Shown here piece after piece: positions 38,798 to 47,321 of a stretch of DNA of 64,000 bases. The DNA is from CAVWQV01 sp963757115 (GTDB lineage Bacteria; Pseudomonadota; Alphaproteobacteria; Acetobacterales; Acetobacteraceae). The stretch spans positions 310,001 to 374,000 of the forward strand of contig CAVWQV010000001.1 of assembly GCA_963757115.1 (NCBI GenBank), read 5' to 3'. Below the pieces are notes generated by a model, which was not told the DNA's origin, ran no database searches, and saw nothing but the letters and a program-made list of their open reading frames with translations. Both the position numbers and the translations under genes were made by a program. Position 1 is the stretch's first letter, and every line of letters begins with the position of its first letter.

Positions 38798-39487
38798 ATG
38801 ATGCTGGGCATGACGTTGCCGCCGATCGGCCCCAAAGTAGATGCCACCCCGCGCCCTTTGCCCGCGCGCGTGCCGTTGCGCGGGCAGTACGCTGTCCTGG
38901 AACCGCTACATCGGCGGCACACCCCCGAGTTGTGGCATGCCGGGCGAGCGGCAGACGACAGCTGGGCCTACCTCGGCTACGGCCCTTTCGTGTCGGAGAC
39001 AGCGATGCTGAGGCATGTCGAGGAGATGGCGTCCCAGCACGATCCGATGGCGTGGGCGGTGCGTCCGGTGAGCACCGGCATGGCTTCCGGCTGGCTGACC
39101 CTGATGGACATGCAACCGAAAAACGCTGCGATCGAACTCGGCAATATCTGGTTCGCCCCCGCATTGCAGCGCACGCGTGCCGCTACGGAGGCCATGTTCC
39201 TCCTACTGCGGCTCGCAGCGGACGAACTCGGCTACCGTCGGCTAACGTGGAAGTGCAATGCACTCAACGGGCCGTCACGGCGCGCCGCCGACCGTCTTGG
39301 CTTCACCTACGAGGGCACGCTCCGCGCGCACACCGTCGTCAAGGAACGACAACGGGATTCCGCGTACTACAGCATCCTGCAAGACGAGTGGCCGCGCTGT
39401 CGCGATGCGATGCTGCGCTGGCTGGACCCCTCCAACTTCGCGCCTGACGGCACTGCTCGGGCAAGCCTGGCGGAGCTGCGACGTTGA
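38798..39487 (+). CDS. GNAT N-acetyltransferase (RimJ/RimL-like)
   Basis: A 229-residue Acetyltransf_3-type enzyme. It reads 'VPLRGQYAVLEPLHRRHTPE' at the front and 'ELGNIWFAPALQRTRAATEA' in the acetyl-CoA-binding strand/helix region. It then has 'LTWKCNALNGPSRRAADRL' and 'GFTYEGTLRAHTVVKERQRD', the latter typical of members that acetylate ribosomal proteins, amino groups of antibiotics or other small amines. Three closely spaced ATGs (38798, 38801, 38810) leave the exact start open. Its TGA overlaps the TTG start of the carbonic anhydrase gene, so the pair is cotranscribed. Confidence 0.88.
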   Translation: MMLGMTLPPIGPKVDATPRPLPARVPLRGQYAVLEPLHRRHTPELWHAGRAADDSWAYLGYGPFVSETAMLRHVEEMASQHDPMAWAVRPVSTGMASGWLTLMDMQPKNAAIELGNIWFAPALQRTRAATEAMFLLLRLAADELGYRRLTWKCNALNGPSRRAADRLGFTYEGTLRAHTVVKERQRDSAYYSILQDEWPRCRDAMLRWLDPSNFAPDGTARASLAELRR

Positions 39488-40101
39488 GCGGGTCCGAGCG
39501 GCTGCTCGCGGGCTACCGGCGCTTTCGCGCCGTGGGCTGGCCCGAACGCCGCGCGATCTTCGAGACCCTGGCGGCGGACGGGCAACATCCGCGGGCGCTG
39601 GTGATTGGGTGCGTCGACAGCCGGGTCGATCCCGCGATGATCTTCGACGCAGGGCCGGGCGAGCTCCTGATCGTGCGCAATGTCGCCAATCTCGTGCCGC
39701 CCTACGCGCCCGACACGGCCTATCACGGCACGAGCGCCGCGCTCGAGTTTGGCGTTCGCGTGCTTGGCGTGCCGAATATCGTCGTGCTCGGGCACGGCCA
39801 GTGCGGTGGCGTTCAGGCACTGCTGGGCGGCGCGCCGGAAGCCGCTCGAGACTTCGTCGCGCCATGGATCGCGATGGCCGAGCCGGCGCGGCGGCGCGCG
39901 CTCGCCTGCGATTCCCCCGAACTGCGGCAACGCTGCTGCGAGCACGAGGTGGTCAAGCTTTCGCTCGACAATCTCCTGACCTTCCCGTGGATCGCCGAGC
40001 GCATATCGTCGGGCGCTTTGGCGCTGCACGGCGCCTGGTTCGCGATCCACTCGGGCGAGCTTGCCATGTTGCAGCCGGACGGAACATTCGTTGCGGTCTG
40101 A
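39484..40101 (+). CDS. can: Beta-class carbonic anhydrase
   Basis: A 205-residue zinc enzyme interconverting CO2 and bicarbonate. Zinc ligands appear in 'VIGCVDSRVDPAMIFD' (Cys, with the Asp-Arg dyad) and 'VVLGHGQCGGVQAL' (His and Cys), the complete beta-class set. 'LLIVRNVANLVPP' and 'GTSAALEFGVRVLGV' are also conserved. The start appears to be a TTG (39484) whose last two bases begin the TGA of the upstream acetyltransferase. It may supply bicarbonate generally; there is no linked carboxylase. Confidence 0.9.
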   Translation: MSGSERLLAGYRRFRAVGWPERRAIFETLAADGQHPRALVIGCVDSRVDPAMIFDAGPGELLIVRNVANLVPPYAPDTAYHGTSAALEFGVRVLGVPNIVVLGHGQCGGVQALLGGAPEAARDFVAPWIAMAEPARRRALACDSPELRQRCCEHEVVKLSLDNLLTFPWIAERISSGALALHGAWFAIHSGELAMLQPDGTFVAV

Positions 40102-40170
40102 CGGTCGCGGGCGGAGACCTCCGTTCGGCGTTTCGGTTGCCGCTTGACTTGCCTTTCGGGGGTGAGACGA

Positions 40171-40207
40171 TCACGGCGTCGCTCGGGCCGTGAGGCTCCG
40201 CTGTTTT
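40171..40207 (+). terminator. Possible terminator after carbonic anhydrase gene
   Basis: A 7-bp inverted repeat (TCACGGC at 40171-40177 and GCCGTGA at 40187-40193) stands about 70 bases after the carbonic anhydrase stop. It is followed by a GC-rich decamer and a run of five T (40203-40207). The gap between stem and T-run is longer than ideal. Confidence 0.35.
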
Positions 40208-40253
40208 TAGATCGGAGACGTCCGGCAAGGGCGGCGCGATCATTGGGGGGATA

Positions 40254-41271
40254 ATGGTTAAGGTGCTGTCACGCCGCCGAGCAGTCCTGGCCGGAGCGGG
40301 CGCGCTGTGCTGCTCCCGCGATCCTGCATTGGCCGGCTGAGGCCGCGGAGTTCAACTACAAATACGGCAGCGTCTTGCCTCCCGACCACCCGATGAGCCT
40401 GCGGGTCGCGGAAGCGGCGGGGAAGATCAAGGATGACAGCGGCGGCCGCCTCGAGATCGGCTGCTATCCCAACAGCGCGCTGGGCGGCGACACCGCCATG
40501 ATTGCGCAAACGATCTCCGGCGCCCTGCAAATGTATTCTCTCACTGGCGACATCCTGGCGCCGCGCAACCCGGCCGCCGGGGTGATGTCCGTGGGCTTTG
40601 CGCTGCCGACCTACGAGCAAGCCTGGGCGGCGATGGACGGCGATCTCGGGCTCTATTACCGGGGTCTCGCTGAAAAGGCCGGAATGTTCTGCATCGCAAA
40701 GGCGTTCGACCACGGCTATCGCCAGATCACCACGCGCACCAAGCCGATCAGCGCGCCGGACGATCTCCGCGGTTTCAAGATGCGGCTTCCCGTGGCGCCC
40801 ACCCTCATCTCCTTGTTCAAGCACCTCGGCGCATCACCGACCGCAATCAACTTCGGCGAGGTGTACAGCGCGCTGCAGACGGGCATCGTCGACGGGCAGG
40901 AGAACCCGCTGATCATGAGCGACACGGCCAAGTTCTACGAGGTGCAGAAATATGTCAGCCTGACCAGCCACGTCTGGGTCGGGCCGCACTTCGCCGTCAA
41001 CAACGCCGCTTGGAAGAAGCTGCCGCCCGACTTGCAGGACATCGTAGGCCGCCGCATCACGGAAGCGGCGACGCTCGAGCGCGCCGACTGGATCGAGCGC
41101 AACAAGACGGTGACAAAGCACCTGGAGGCCAACGGGATGGTGTTCAACTCGCCCGAAATGGCGCCGTTCCAGACCACGCTGCGCAAGAGCGGCTTCTACC
41201 CCGAGATGCGGCAGCGGATGGGCGACGAGGTGTGGAAGCTGCTCGAGAAATACTCCGGTCCGCTGACATGA
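40254..41271 (+). CDS. dctP: TRAP transporter substrate-binding protein DctP (one frameshift)
   Basis: A 338-residue periplasmic receptor after repair. The leader from ATG 40254 reads 'SRRRAVLAGAGAL', a twin-arginine type. Removing one T near 40308 joins it to 'AAPAILHWPAEAAEFNYKYG', a normal signal end and mature start. The body has 'GFKMRLPVAPTLISLFKHLG', with the ligand-binding Arg, and 'EVYSALQTGIVDGQENPL', the family signature. GGGGGATA precedes the ATG. Its TGA overlaps the permease ATG. Ligands of such proteins are usually carboxylates. Confidence 0.9.
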
Positions 41272-43161
41272 GCTTGGGCAGTCCGCAACTCGCCGGCCAT
41301 CCGGCGGCGAGCGGTCCGGCTTGGGGTGCGGTCCGCCGCTCGGCCTTCCTGATCGACCGCTCGATCGGGTGGGTGACGGAAGCGGTCGGGGCGGCGCTGG
41401 TGATTGCCGAGATTGTCATTCTGTTCGCCGGCGTCGTGTCGCGCTACGGCTTCGGCTCGCCGATCTTCTGGACCGACGAGCTTGCCGCCTTTCTGTTCCT
41501 CTGGCTTGCCATGCTGGGCGCGGTGGTCGCACTGCGGCGCGGCGATCACATGCGACTGACAACCTTGGTCGCCCGCGCGGGGCCGGGCGGGCAAGCTTTC
41601 TGGAGTGCCGTCGCCTCGCTCGTAGTCGTGGTGTTCGTGCTCGAGATCATCATGCCCGCGATGCAGTATTACAGCGGGCAGGCCGACGTCGAACTGACCA
41701 GCTTGCCGCTCACCGACGGCTGGCGCGTGCTCGCCCTGCTGGTGGGCGTGGTGCTCTCAGCCGTCATCGCCCTGTTGCGCTTGCTGGAAATCGCCACGCT
41801 GCGAAGCCTCGCCGCCGCGGTCGGCACCGTCGCGGCCATCGCCGCCGGGCTGTGGCTGGCGCAGCCCGCGCTGGTGTCAATGGGCTTCGGCAACCTGATT
41901 CTATTCTTCATCGTGCTGCTCGCGGCCTGCGTGTTCGTCGGCGTGCCGATTTCGTTCGCCTTCGGCATCGCCACGTTCTCCTATCTTGGCCTCACCACGG
42001 ACCTGCCGCTCACCGTGGTGGTGAACCGGATGGACGACGGCATGAGCAACCTGTTGCTGCTGTCCGTGCCGTTGTTCGTGTTCCTCGGCCTGCTGATGGA
42101 GATGGCCGGCATCGCCCGGGTGATGGTCGAACTTTCTCGCGGCACTGCTCGGGCACGTGCGGGGAGGACTGTCCTACGTGCTGCTCGGGGCGATGTATCT
42201 CGTGTCCGGCATCTCGGGCTCGAAGGCGGCCGACATGGCGGCGATCGCGCCCGTGCTGTTTCCCGAGATGCGCAAGCGCGGCACCAATGGGGGCGAACTC
42301 GCGTCCCTGCTGGCGAGCTCCTCGGCCATGTCGGAAACCATTCCGCCGAGCCTGGTGCTCATCACCATCGGCTCCGTCACCAACGTCTCTATCGCGGCAC
42401 TGTTTACGGGCGGGCTGCTGCCGGCCGCAATCGCCGCGCTGGCGCTTACCGCCGTCGTTTTTCTCCGTACCCGCCGGGGCCCTCAGGCGAGCACGGCGCC
42501 ACGCGCGTCGGCCGGGCAGGTCGGCCGGACCTTGTTGATCGCGATCCCGGGACTAACCTTGCCGTTCGTGATCCGCTACGCCGTGGTGAAGGGGATCGCC
42601 ACGGCGACCGAGGTTTCCACCGTGGGCGTGGTTTACACGGCGCTGCTCGGCTTGCTGGTCTATCGCGAGTTCGATTGGCGGCGGCTCTACCCGATTCTGG
42701 TGGATACCGTGTCGCTCACCGGCGCGGTCATGCTGATCATTGGCACGGCGACCGGCATGGCGTGGGCGCTGACGCAATCCGGCTTCTCGCAGTGGCTGGT
42801 AACGGCGATGGCGCACGTGCCGGGCGGCCGCGCCGGCTTTCTCGCGATCTCCTGCGTGACGTTCGTCATCCTGGGCAGCGTGCTCGAGGGCATCCCCGCG
42901 ATCGTGCTGTTCGGCCCGCTGCTGTTCCCGGTTGCCCGGGCGATGGGGGTGCACGAGGTGCACTATGCCATCATCGTCATCCTCGGCATGGGGATCGGGC
43001 TGTTCGCGCCACCGTTCGGTGTCGGCTTCTTCAGCGCGTGCGCGATCGGCCGCGTTGACCCCGACGAGGCCATCACCCGCATCTGGCCGTACCTCGCCGC
43101 ACTCGCGGTCGCACTGGCGGTGGTGGCGGCGGTGCCCTGGCTGTCGATCGGGTTTTTGTAG
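41268..43161 (+). CDS. dctM: Fused TRAP transporter permease DctQM (one frameshift)
   Basis: A 630-residue inner-membrane protein after repair, joining the small (DctQ, about residues 25-185) and large (DctM) TRAP subunits. The DctQ part shows 'SPIFWTDELAAFLFLWLAM'; the DctM part begins about residue 205 ('LILFFIVLLAACVFVGVPIS') and includes 'YLVSGISGSKAADMAAIAPV', 'SAMSETIPPSLVLI' and 'MGIGLFAPPFGVGFF'. One extra T near 42134 (within a TTT) breaks the frame; repaired it reads 'VELLAALLGHVRGGLSYVLL'. The ATGA overlap with dctP and the following SMP-30 gene make an operon. Confidence 0.9.
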
Positions 43162-43192
43162 GCCGTTACGGGCAGATGAGGGGGAGCGCGCG

Positions 43193-44107
43193 ATGTCGGA
43201 GCTGCGCATTCTGGCGCATGACCTGAAGTTTCCGGAAGGCCCCGTCGCGATGGCGGACGGCTCCGTGATCCTCACTGAGATCCAGGGCGGCACTGTCACT
43301 CGCGTTGGGCCGGACGGCGCGGTGGATCGCTTCTGCGCGGCGGGCGGCGGACCCAACGGGCTCGCGATCGGGCCGGATGGCGCGCTGTACCGCTGCAACA
43401 ACGGCGGCAACGCCTATGCGCATGGCGGTTTCCTTTCCACCGGCCCATCGTCGGACTACCAGGGCGGCTTCATCCAGCGGATCGAGCCGCGCACCGGTGA
43501 GGCGCGCACGCTGTACACGCATTGCGGCCGCCACCGGCTGTCCGCGCCGAACGACATCGTGTTTGACGCCGGGGGTGGATTCTACTTTACCGACCTCGGC
43601 AAGCGGCGGGTGCGCGACCGGGACCACGGCGGCCTATACTACGCCCTGCCGGACGGGTCGCGCATCACGGAGGTCGCTTACCCGATCGTTTCCGCGAACG
43701 GTGTCGGCCTATCGCCGGACGGCGCCGTCGTCTATGTCGCCGATACCGAAGCGGCGCGGCTGTGGGCGTTCGACCTCGAAGCGCCGGGCGTGGTCCGGCG
43801 CGCGCCGTTCCCCTCGCCGCATGGCGGGCGGCTGGTGGCCGGACTCGACGGCTATCAGCGCTTCGACAGCCTGGCGGTGGAGGCGAACGGCAACATCTGC
43901 GTCGCGACGCTCGTCACCGGCGCGATCACGGTGATTTCGCCCGACGGGCAGGTGCTCCGGCAAGTGAAGGTGCCGGACGTGTTCCCGACCAACATCTGTT
44001 TCGGTGGCAACGACCGGCGCACCGCATTCATCACCCTGTCGGCGGCCGGTCAGCTCGCGGCGATGCCCTGGCCGGAGCCAGGCCTGCCGCTCCGCTACAA
44101 CGGCTGA
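43193..44107 (+). CDS. SMP-30/gluconolactonase-like protein
   Basis: A 304-residue six-bladed propeller of the SMP-30/regucalcin type. Metal-site elements are visible: Glu in 'LKFPEGPVAMADG', Asn in 'RHRLSAPNDIVFDAGG', and 'SANGVGLSPDGAVVYVADTE' with Asn and Asp. Known members hydrolyse sugar-acid or related lactones. GGGGAG precedes the ATG. Its position directly after a TRAP importer and before a haloacetate-dehalogenase-like hydrolase suggests a lactone step or ester cleavage in use of the imported acid, but this is inference. Confidence 0.87.
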   Translation: MSELRILAHDLKFPEGPVAMADGSVILTEIQGGTVTRVGPDGAVDRFCAAGGGPNGLAIGPDGALYRCNNGGNAYAHGGFLSTGPSSDYQGGFIQRIEPRTGEARTLYTHCGRHRLSAPNDIVFDAGGGFYFTDLGKRRVRDRDHGGLYYALPDGSRITEVAYPIVSANGVGLSPDGAVVYVADTEAARLWAFDLEAPGVVRRAPFPSPHGGRLVAGLDGYQRFDSLAVEANGNICVATLVTGAITVISPDGQVLRQVKVPDVFPTNICFGGNDRRTAFITLSAAGQLAAMPWPEPGLPLRYNG

Positions 44108-44125
44108 ACCTGGAGCGACGAGGTC

Positions 44126-45001
44126 ATGTTCTTCGACGGGTTCACGCTGACGAAGCTGGAAGTCGCAGGTGGCCACGTGCGTCTCCGATACGGCGGCTCG
44201 GGCCCGCCGCTCTTGATGCTGCACGGTAATCCGCAGTCGCACTGCATGTGGAACCGGGTGGCGCCCGCGCTCGCCGAGCAGTTCACCGTCATCTGCCCGG
44301 ATCTGCGCGGCTATGGCGAGTCCTTCATGCCTCCCGCGACGGCGGATCATGCGCCGTACGCCAAGCGCGAGATGGCCCGCGACATGATCGACGTCATGGA
44401 CCATTTCGGCCACCAGCGGTTCTTCCTTGCCGGGCATGACCGGGGCGGGCGCGTGGCGCACCGGCTGGCGCTCGACTTCCCCGACCGCGTGGAAAAGCTC
44501 GCGGTGCTGGACATCATCCCGACCATCGAGCACTTCGAGCGCGCGAATATGGAGTTCGCGCTCGGCTATTATCACTGGTTCTGGTTCGCCCAGCCGCATC
44601 CGTTCCCGGAGGTGCTGATCGACGCCGCGCCGGACGCCTGGTTCTTGGCTCACACCGGACGGTCCGCGTCCGAGCTGTTCGAACCCGACGCGCTCGCGGA
44701 CTATCTTGCCGCCGCGCGCCGTCCCGAGAACATCCGTGGGATGTGCGAGGATTATCGCGCGGCCGCCAGCATCGACCTCGTGCACGATCGGGCGAGCCGT
44801 GCCGCAGGCGAGAAGGTCCGTTGCCCGATGCTTGCCTTGTGGGGTGCGAAGGGCCGGATCGCCCAATGGTATGACGCGCTGGCGATTTGGCGAGAATATT
44901 GCGCAGCCGAGGTGACCGGAGGCGCGGTCGAGGCCGGCCATTATATTGCCGAGGAAGCCCCGACCGCGACGCTACACGAGTTCAGGCGGTTTTTCGGCTA
45001 G
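44126..45001 (+). CDS. Haloacetate dehalogenase-like alpha/beta hydrolase
   Basis: A 291-residue alpha/beta hydrolase. It has the oxyanion motif 'LMLHGNPQSH', the nucleophile Asp and carboxylate-binding Arg pair in 'LAGHDRGGRVAHRLALDFPD', the halide-site His-Trp in 'LGYYHWFWFAQPHPFPEVL', and the catalytic His in 'GAVEAGHYIAEEAP'. These are the residues that define fluoroacetate dehalogenases (DehH1 type), so hydrolysis of a 2-haloacid is a good prediction; related epoxide hydrolases lack the Arg pair. It is the last gene of the TRAP-SMP30 run, 18 bases after the previous stop. A decayed piece of a related gene lies about 0.8 kb downstream. Confidence 0.88.
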   Translation: MFFDGFTLTKLEVAGGHVRLRYGGSGPPLLMLHGNPQSHCMWNRVAPALAEQFTVICPDLRGYGESFMPPATADHAPYAKREMARDMIDVMDHFGHQRFFLAGHDRGGRVAHRLALDFPDRVEKLAVLDIIPTIEHFERANMEFALGYYHWFWFAQPHPFPEVLIDAAPDAWFLAHTGRSASELFEPDALADYLAAARRPENIRGMCEDYRAAASIDLVHDRASRAAGEKVRCPMLALWGAKGRIAQWYDALAIWREYCAAEVTGGAVEAGHYIAEEAPTATLHEFRRFFG

Positions 45002-45007
45002 ACTGCA

Positions 45008-45715
45008 TCAGGCCATCGCATGAACCGACCAAGAGACGTCGTAGTTCGAGTTGCTGCCGCAGCCGTGCGCGGAATCGGTTCCCGGGTGGTGGTCTACGGT
45101 CGCGAGAGCTCGACCTTGGCCGGTGGTGGAACGAAGCTGCGAGCCGGTGAACGTGTGCACCGCGGCGGCAACCGCACCGTCGCAGTTGGCGAAGATCAGT
45201 TTGCCCGCTGAAGAGACCACCCAACCCGCGAGCGCGCCGAGCGCGGTGCCGAGAAGTGGCACAACGGCCGTCCCGATCGAAGCGCCCAATGCTGCGCCGA
45301 CTGCCCCGCCGGCGGCCGTCGCGGCGGCCGCAGCGCCTTTTTCGGCCAAGGTCGAAACCGCCTGTTCAAGTGTTTTCTCGGCGGTGGTTGGGTCGGTGTG
45401 GCCGCTGTTGACGATGGCGTAGCTGAAAACCACCGTCTCGCTATCCGCGACCTGGACATTTTTGAAGTCCATCGCTGTGCGGAACGTGCCGTTGTTGAGA
45501 TCACCGAGTTTCTGGCTTGCTTTCAATGTGGGTTTTCCAGCGATCGCGACACTCGCGGAGATGTAGTCGGTGTCCTCGTGCCGTGATCGCGTATTGTGGA
45601 TAACAAATGAGTCGACTGCGAAGCTGTATTTCTGCGGATCCAAGTGAGATTCCTCCATTTTGACCGGGCTGCCCGGTGACCAATGTCGCCGGCCCGGCTT
45701 GGATAACCGTTGCAT
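45008..45715 (-). CDS. Glycine-zipper membrane-domain protein, unknown function
   Basis: A 235-residue protein of unknown role. The N-terminal part ('FAVDSFVIHNTRSRHEDTDY', then 'KLGDLNNGTFRTAMDF', 'VVFSYAIVNSGHTDPTTAEK') looks like a beta-sandwich domain that I recall only from hypothetical proteins. A central stretch of about 45 residues is Ala/Gly-rich with G-x-x-x-G repeats ('GGAVGAALGASIGTAVV', 'LLGTALGALAGWVV'), a glycine-zipper membrane segment. A hydrophilic tail with two Cys follows. No signal peptide is present. The ATG at 45715 has GAGGGAG upstream; one at 45658 is a shorter option. Lower GC than neighbours. A membrane-active or pore-like role is possible. Confidence 0.65.
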   Translation of the reverse strand: MQRLSKPGRRHWSPGSPVKMEESHLDPQKYSFAVDSFVIHNTRSRHEDTDYISASVAIAGKPTLKASQKLGDLNNGTFRTAMDFKNVQVADSETVVFSYAIVNSGHTDPTTAEKTLEQAVSTLAEKGAAAAATAAGGAVGAALGASIGTAVVPLLGTALGALAGWVVSSAGKLIFANCDGAVAAAVHTFTGSQLRSTTGQGRALATVDHHPGTDSAHGCGSNSNYDVSWSVHAMA

Positions 45716-45824
45716 TCTCCCTCGATGACTCCCGGTGTGCTGTGAGCCAGTTCACACGAGGAACGATTTGCGGGTTGTTGCCCAGGCTGCATCGGCCCGT
45801 CGTTGGTCGTCCAAGCGGGGCGCG

Positions 45825-45905
45825 TTACGGTCGCGGCAGTACGTTACCGAGGAAGCGCCCGGAGGCGACGCTCGAAGTTTCCGCCGGTTCTCAGCTGAAA
45901 CTGAT
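45825..45905 (+). pseudogene. Degenerate C-terminal remnant of an alpha/beta hydrolase (haloacetate dehalogenase-like)
   Basis: A plus-strand stretch reads 'QYVTEEAP' in one frame. After a one-base shift it reads 'PEATLE' and, after another, 'FRRF'. The intact dehalogenase upstream ends 'HYIAEEAPTATLHEFRRFFG', so the order and spacing of the C-terminal motif are preserved. No N-terminal part was found. It is most likely a leftover of a duplicated or replaced hydrolase gene. Confidence 0.5.
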
Positions 45906-46161
45906 GGACGTTATCAGCCGGACAACCGGGCCAGGTCCGACGAGCTTGGCCAGCTTCGCTTGCCTGCCGGTACTGGCTTCTAGAGCGTGCGGCGGAGATG
46001 CGTCCGCGCAGTCGAGGGCGCGATGCCGAGAGAGCAATCGGCTGCCTTCACGCCGATCCCAATGCTGATGAGTTCAGCTAATTATAAGGCGGCCTCTGCC
46101 GGAGTAACATTCCGAAAGACCCTGCAACCGGTGTCGGCCCGCCTTGTCGGGTTTTTCCGGA

Positions 46162-46192
46162 TCGGAGACGAACGCGAGGGCTCGCGCTCCGA
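46162..46192 (-). terminator. Hairpin downstream of minE
   Basis: Nested inverted repeats: outer TCGGAG (46162-46167) with CTCCGA (46187-46192), inner CGCGAG (46173-46178) with CTCGCG (46181-46186). It lies ten bases past the minE stop in the direction of transcription. No T-run follows, so if it terminates it is not a canonical intrinsic terminator. Confidence 0.45.
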
Positions 46193-46202
46193 ACGGCGCA
46201 AG

Positions 46203-46478
46203 TCAGGCGGCGTTGGCGACGGCGCCGATCATCCCGGGCATCTCGATGTCGATCTCTAACGTGGACACCGCCTTGCCGCGGTCGAGCTTGACCTGCACCT
46301 TGTCGCGCTCGATCGACATGTGCTTGGCGATCACCGCCAGGATCTCCTCGTGCAGCACGGCGGCGAGGTCGCTCTTGCCCTCGAGCGAGCGCTCGTGAGA
46401 CAGCAGGATTTGCAGGCGCTCGCGTGCCACCGGCGCCGTGTTGCGGCTGCGCGCGAAAATGCCGCCCAACAAGCTCAT
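46203..46478 (-). CDS. minE: Cell division topological specificity factor MinE
   Basis: A 91-residue protein. It has the membrane-targeting start 'MSLLGGIFARSRNTAPVARE', the MinD-binding region 'ARERLQILLSHERS', and the dimerisation domain 'LHEEILAVIAKHMSIERDKV' and 'STLEIDIEMPG'. MinE drives MinCD oscillation so that division occurs at mid-cell. Its ATG overlaps the minD stop by four bases. Last gene of minCDE. Confidence 0.95.
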   Translation of the reverse strand: MSLLGGIFARSRNTAPVARERLQILLSHERSLEGKSDLAAVLHEEILAVIAKHMSIERDKVQVKLDRGKAVSTLEIDIEMPGMIGAVANAA

Positions 46479-47296
46479 GCCATTGCCCTCCGGCCGAACA
46501 GCTTGCCCATCAGGCTGCGCTTAGCCGGCGCCGGCACGATCACCGGCAGATCCTCCCCGCGCAGCCGCTTCACGGCATCGAAGTAGGCGCGGGCCGGGGC
46601 GCTTGAGGGATTGCTGAGCGTCACCGGCGTGCCGGTGTTGGAGGCGCGGAGCACTTCCTCGCTTTCCGGAATGATGCCGAGCAGCGGGATCGACAGGATT
46701 TCGAGAACGTCGTCGGTCTTCAGCATCTCGCCCCGCGCGGCGCGTGCCCGGTCGAACCGGGTGAGCAGCAAGTGCTTTTCCATCTTCTCGCCGCGCTCAG
46801 CCTTGCGCGTCTTGCTGTCCAGGAGGCCGATGATGCGATCCGAATCGCGCACGGAGGATACCTCCGGGTTGGTGACGACCACCGCCATGTCGGCGTGATA
46901 CATCGCCAGCGTCGCGCCCTTCTCGATGCCGGCCGGGCTGTCGCAGACCACCCAGTCGAACCGGTCGCGCAACTCGTCCATTACGCGCGTGACCCCCTCG
47001 GGGCTGAGCGCATCCTTATCGCGGGTCTGCGAGGCCGGCAGCAGCGATAGGGTTTCCACCCGCTTGTCGCGGATCAGCGCTTGGGACAGCTTGGCGTCGC
47101 CCTGCACCACGTTGATGAAGTCGAACACCACGCGGCGCTCGGCCCCCATCACGAGGTCGAGGTTGCGCAACCCGACGTCGAAATCCACCACGACGACACG
47201 GTCGCCGGCTTGCGCAAGCGCCGCGCCGAGTGCCGCCGTCGACGTCGTCTTGCCGACGCCGCCCTTTCCGGACGTCACGACCATCACCTTGGCCAT
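46475..47296 (-). CDS. minD: Septum site-determining ATPase MinD
   Basis: A 273-residue ParA/MinD-type ATPase. It has the deviant Walker A 'VVTSGKGGVGKTTSTAALG', switch I 'VDFDVGLRNLDLVMG', Walker B-like 'DWVVCDSPAGIEKGA' and a C-terminal amphipathic membrane-targeting helix ('KRSLMGKLFGRRAMA'). GAGGAGGG stands before the ATG at 47296. It binds MinC and MinE at the membrane. Intact, in contrast to its minC neighbour. Confidence 0.96.
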   Translation of the reverse strand: MAKVMVVTSGKGGVGKTTSTAALGAALAQAGDRVVVVDFDVGLRNLDLVMGAERRVVFDFINVVQGDAKLSQALIRDKRVETLSLLPASQTRDKDALSPEGVTRVMDELRDRFDWVVCDSPAGIEKGATLAMYHADMAVVVTNPEVSSVRDSDRIIGLLDSKTRKAERGEKMEKHLLLTRFDRARAARGEMLKTDDVLEILSIPLLGIIPESEEVLRASNTGTPVTLSNPSSAPARAYFDAVKRLRGEDLPVIVPAPAKRSLMGKLFGRRAMA

Positions 47297-47321
47297 TCGG
47301 ATCAACCCTCCTCGTGGTGCG

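Larger units (their letters stand above)
45716..46202. other. Spacer with a decayed gene fragment and a hairpin
   Basis: 487 bases between the glycine-zipper gene and minE. It holds the dehalogenase-like remnant (about 45825-45905) and, next to minE, an imperfect long hairpin (46162-46192). No intact gene with a ribosome binding site was found on either strand. Composition is lower in GC than the min genes. Confidence 0.5.
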
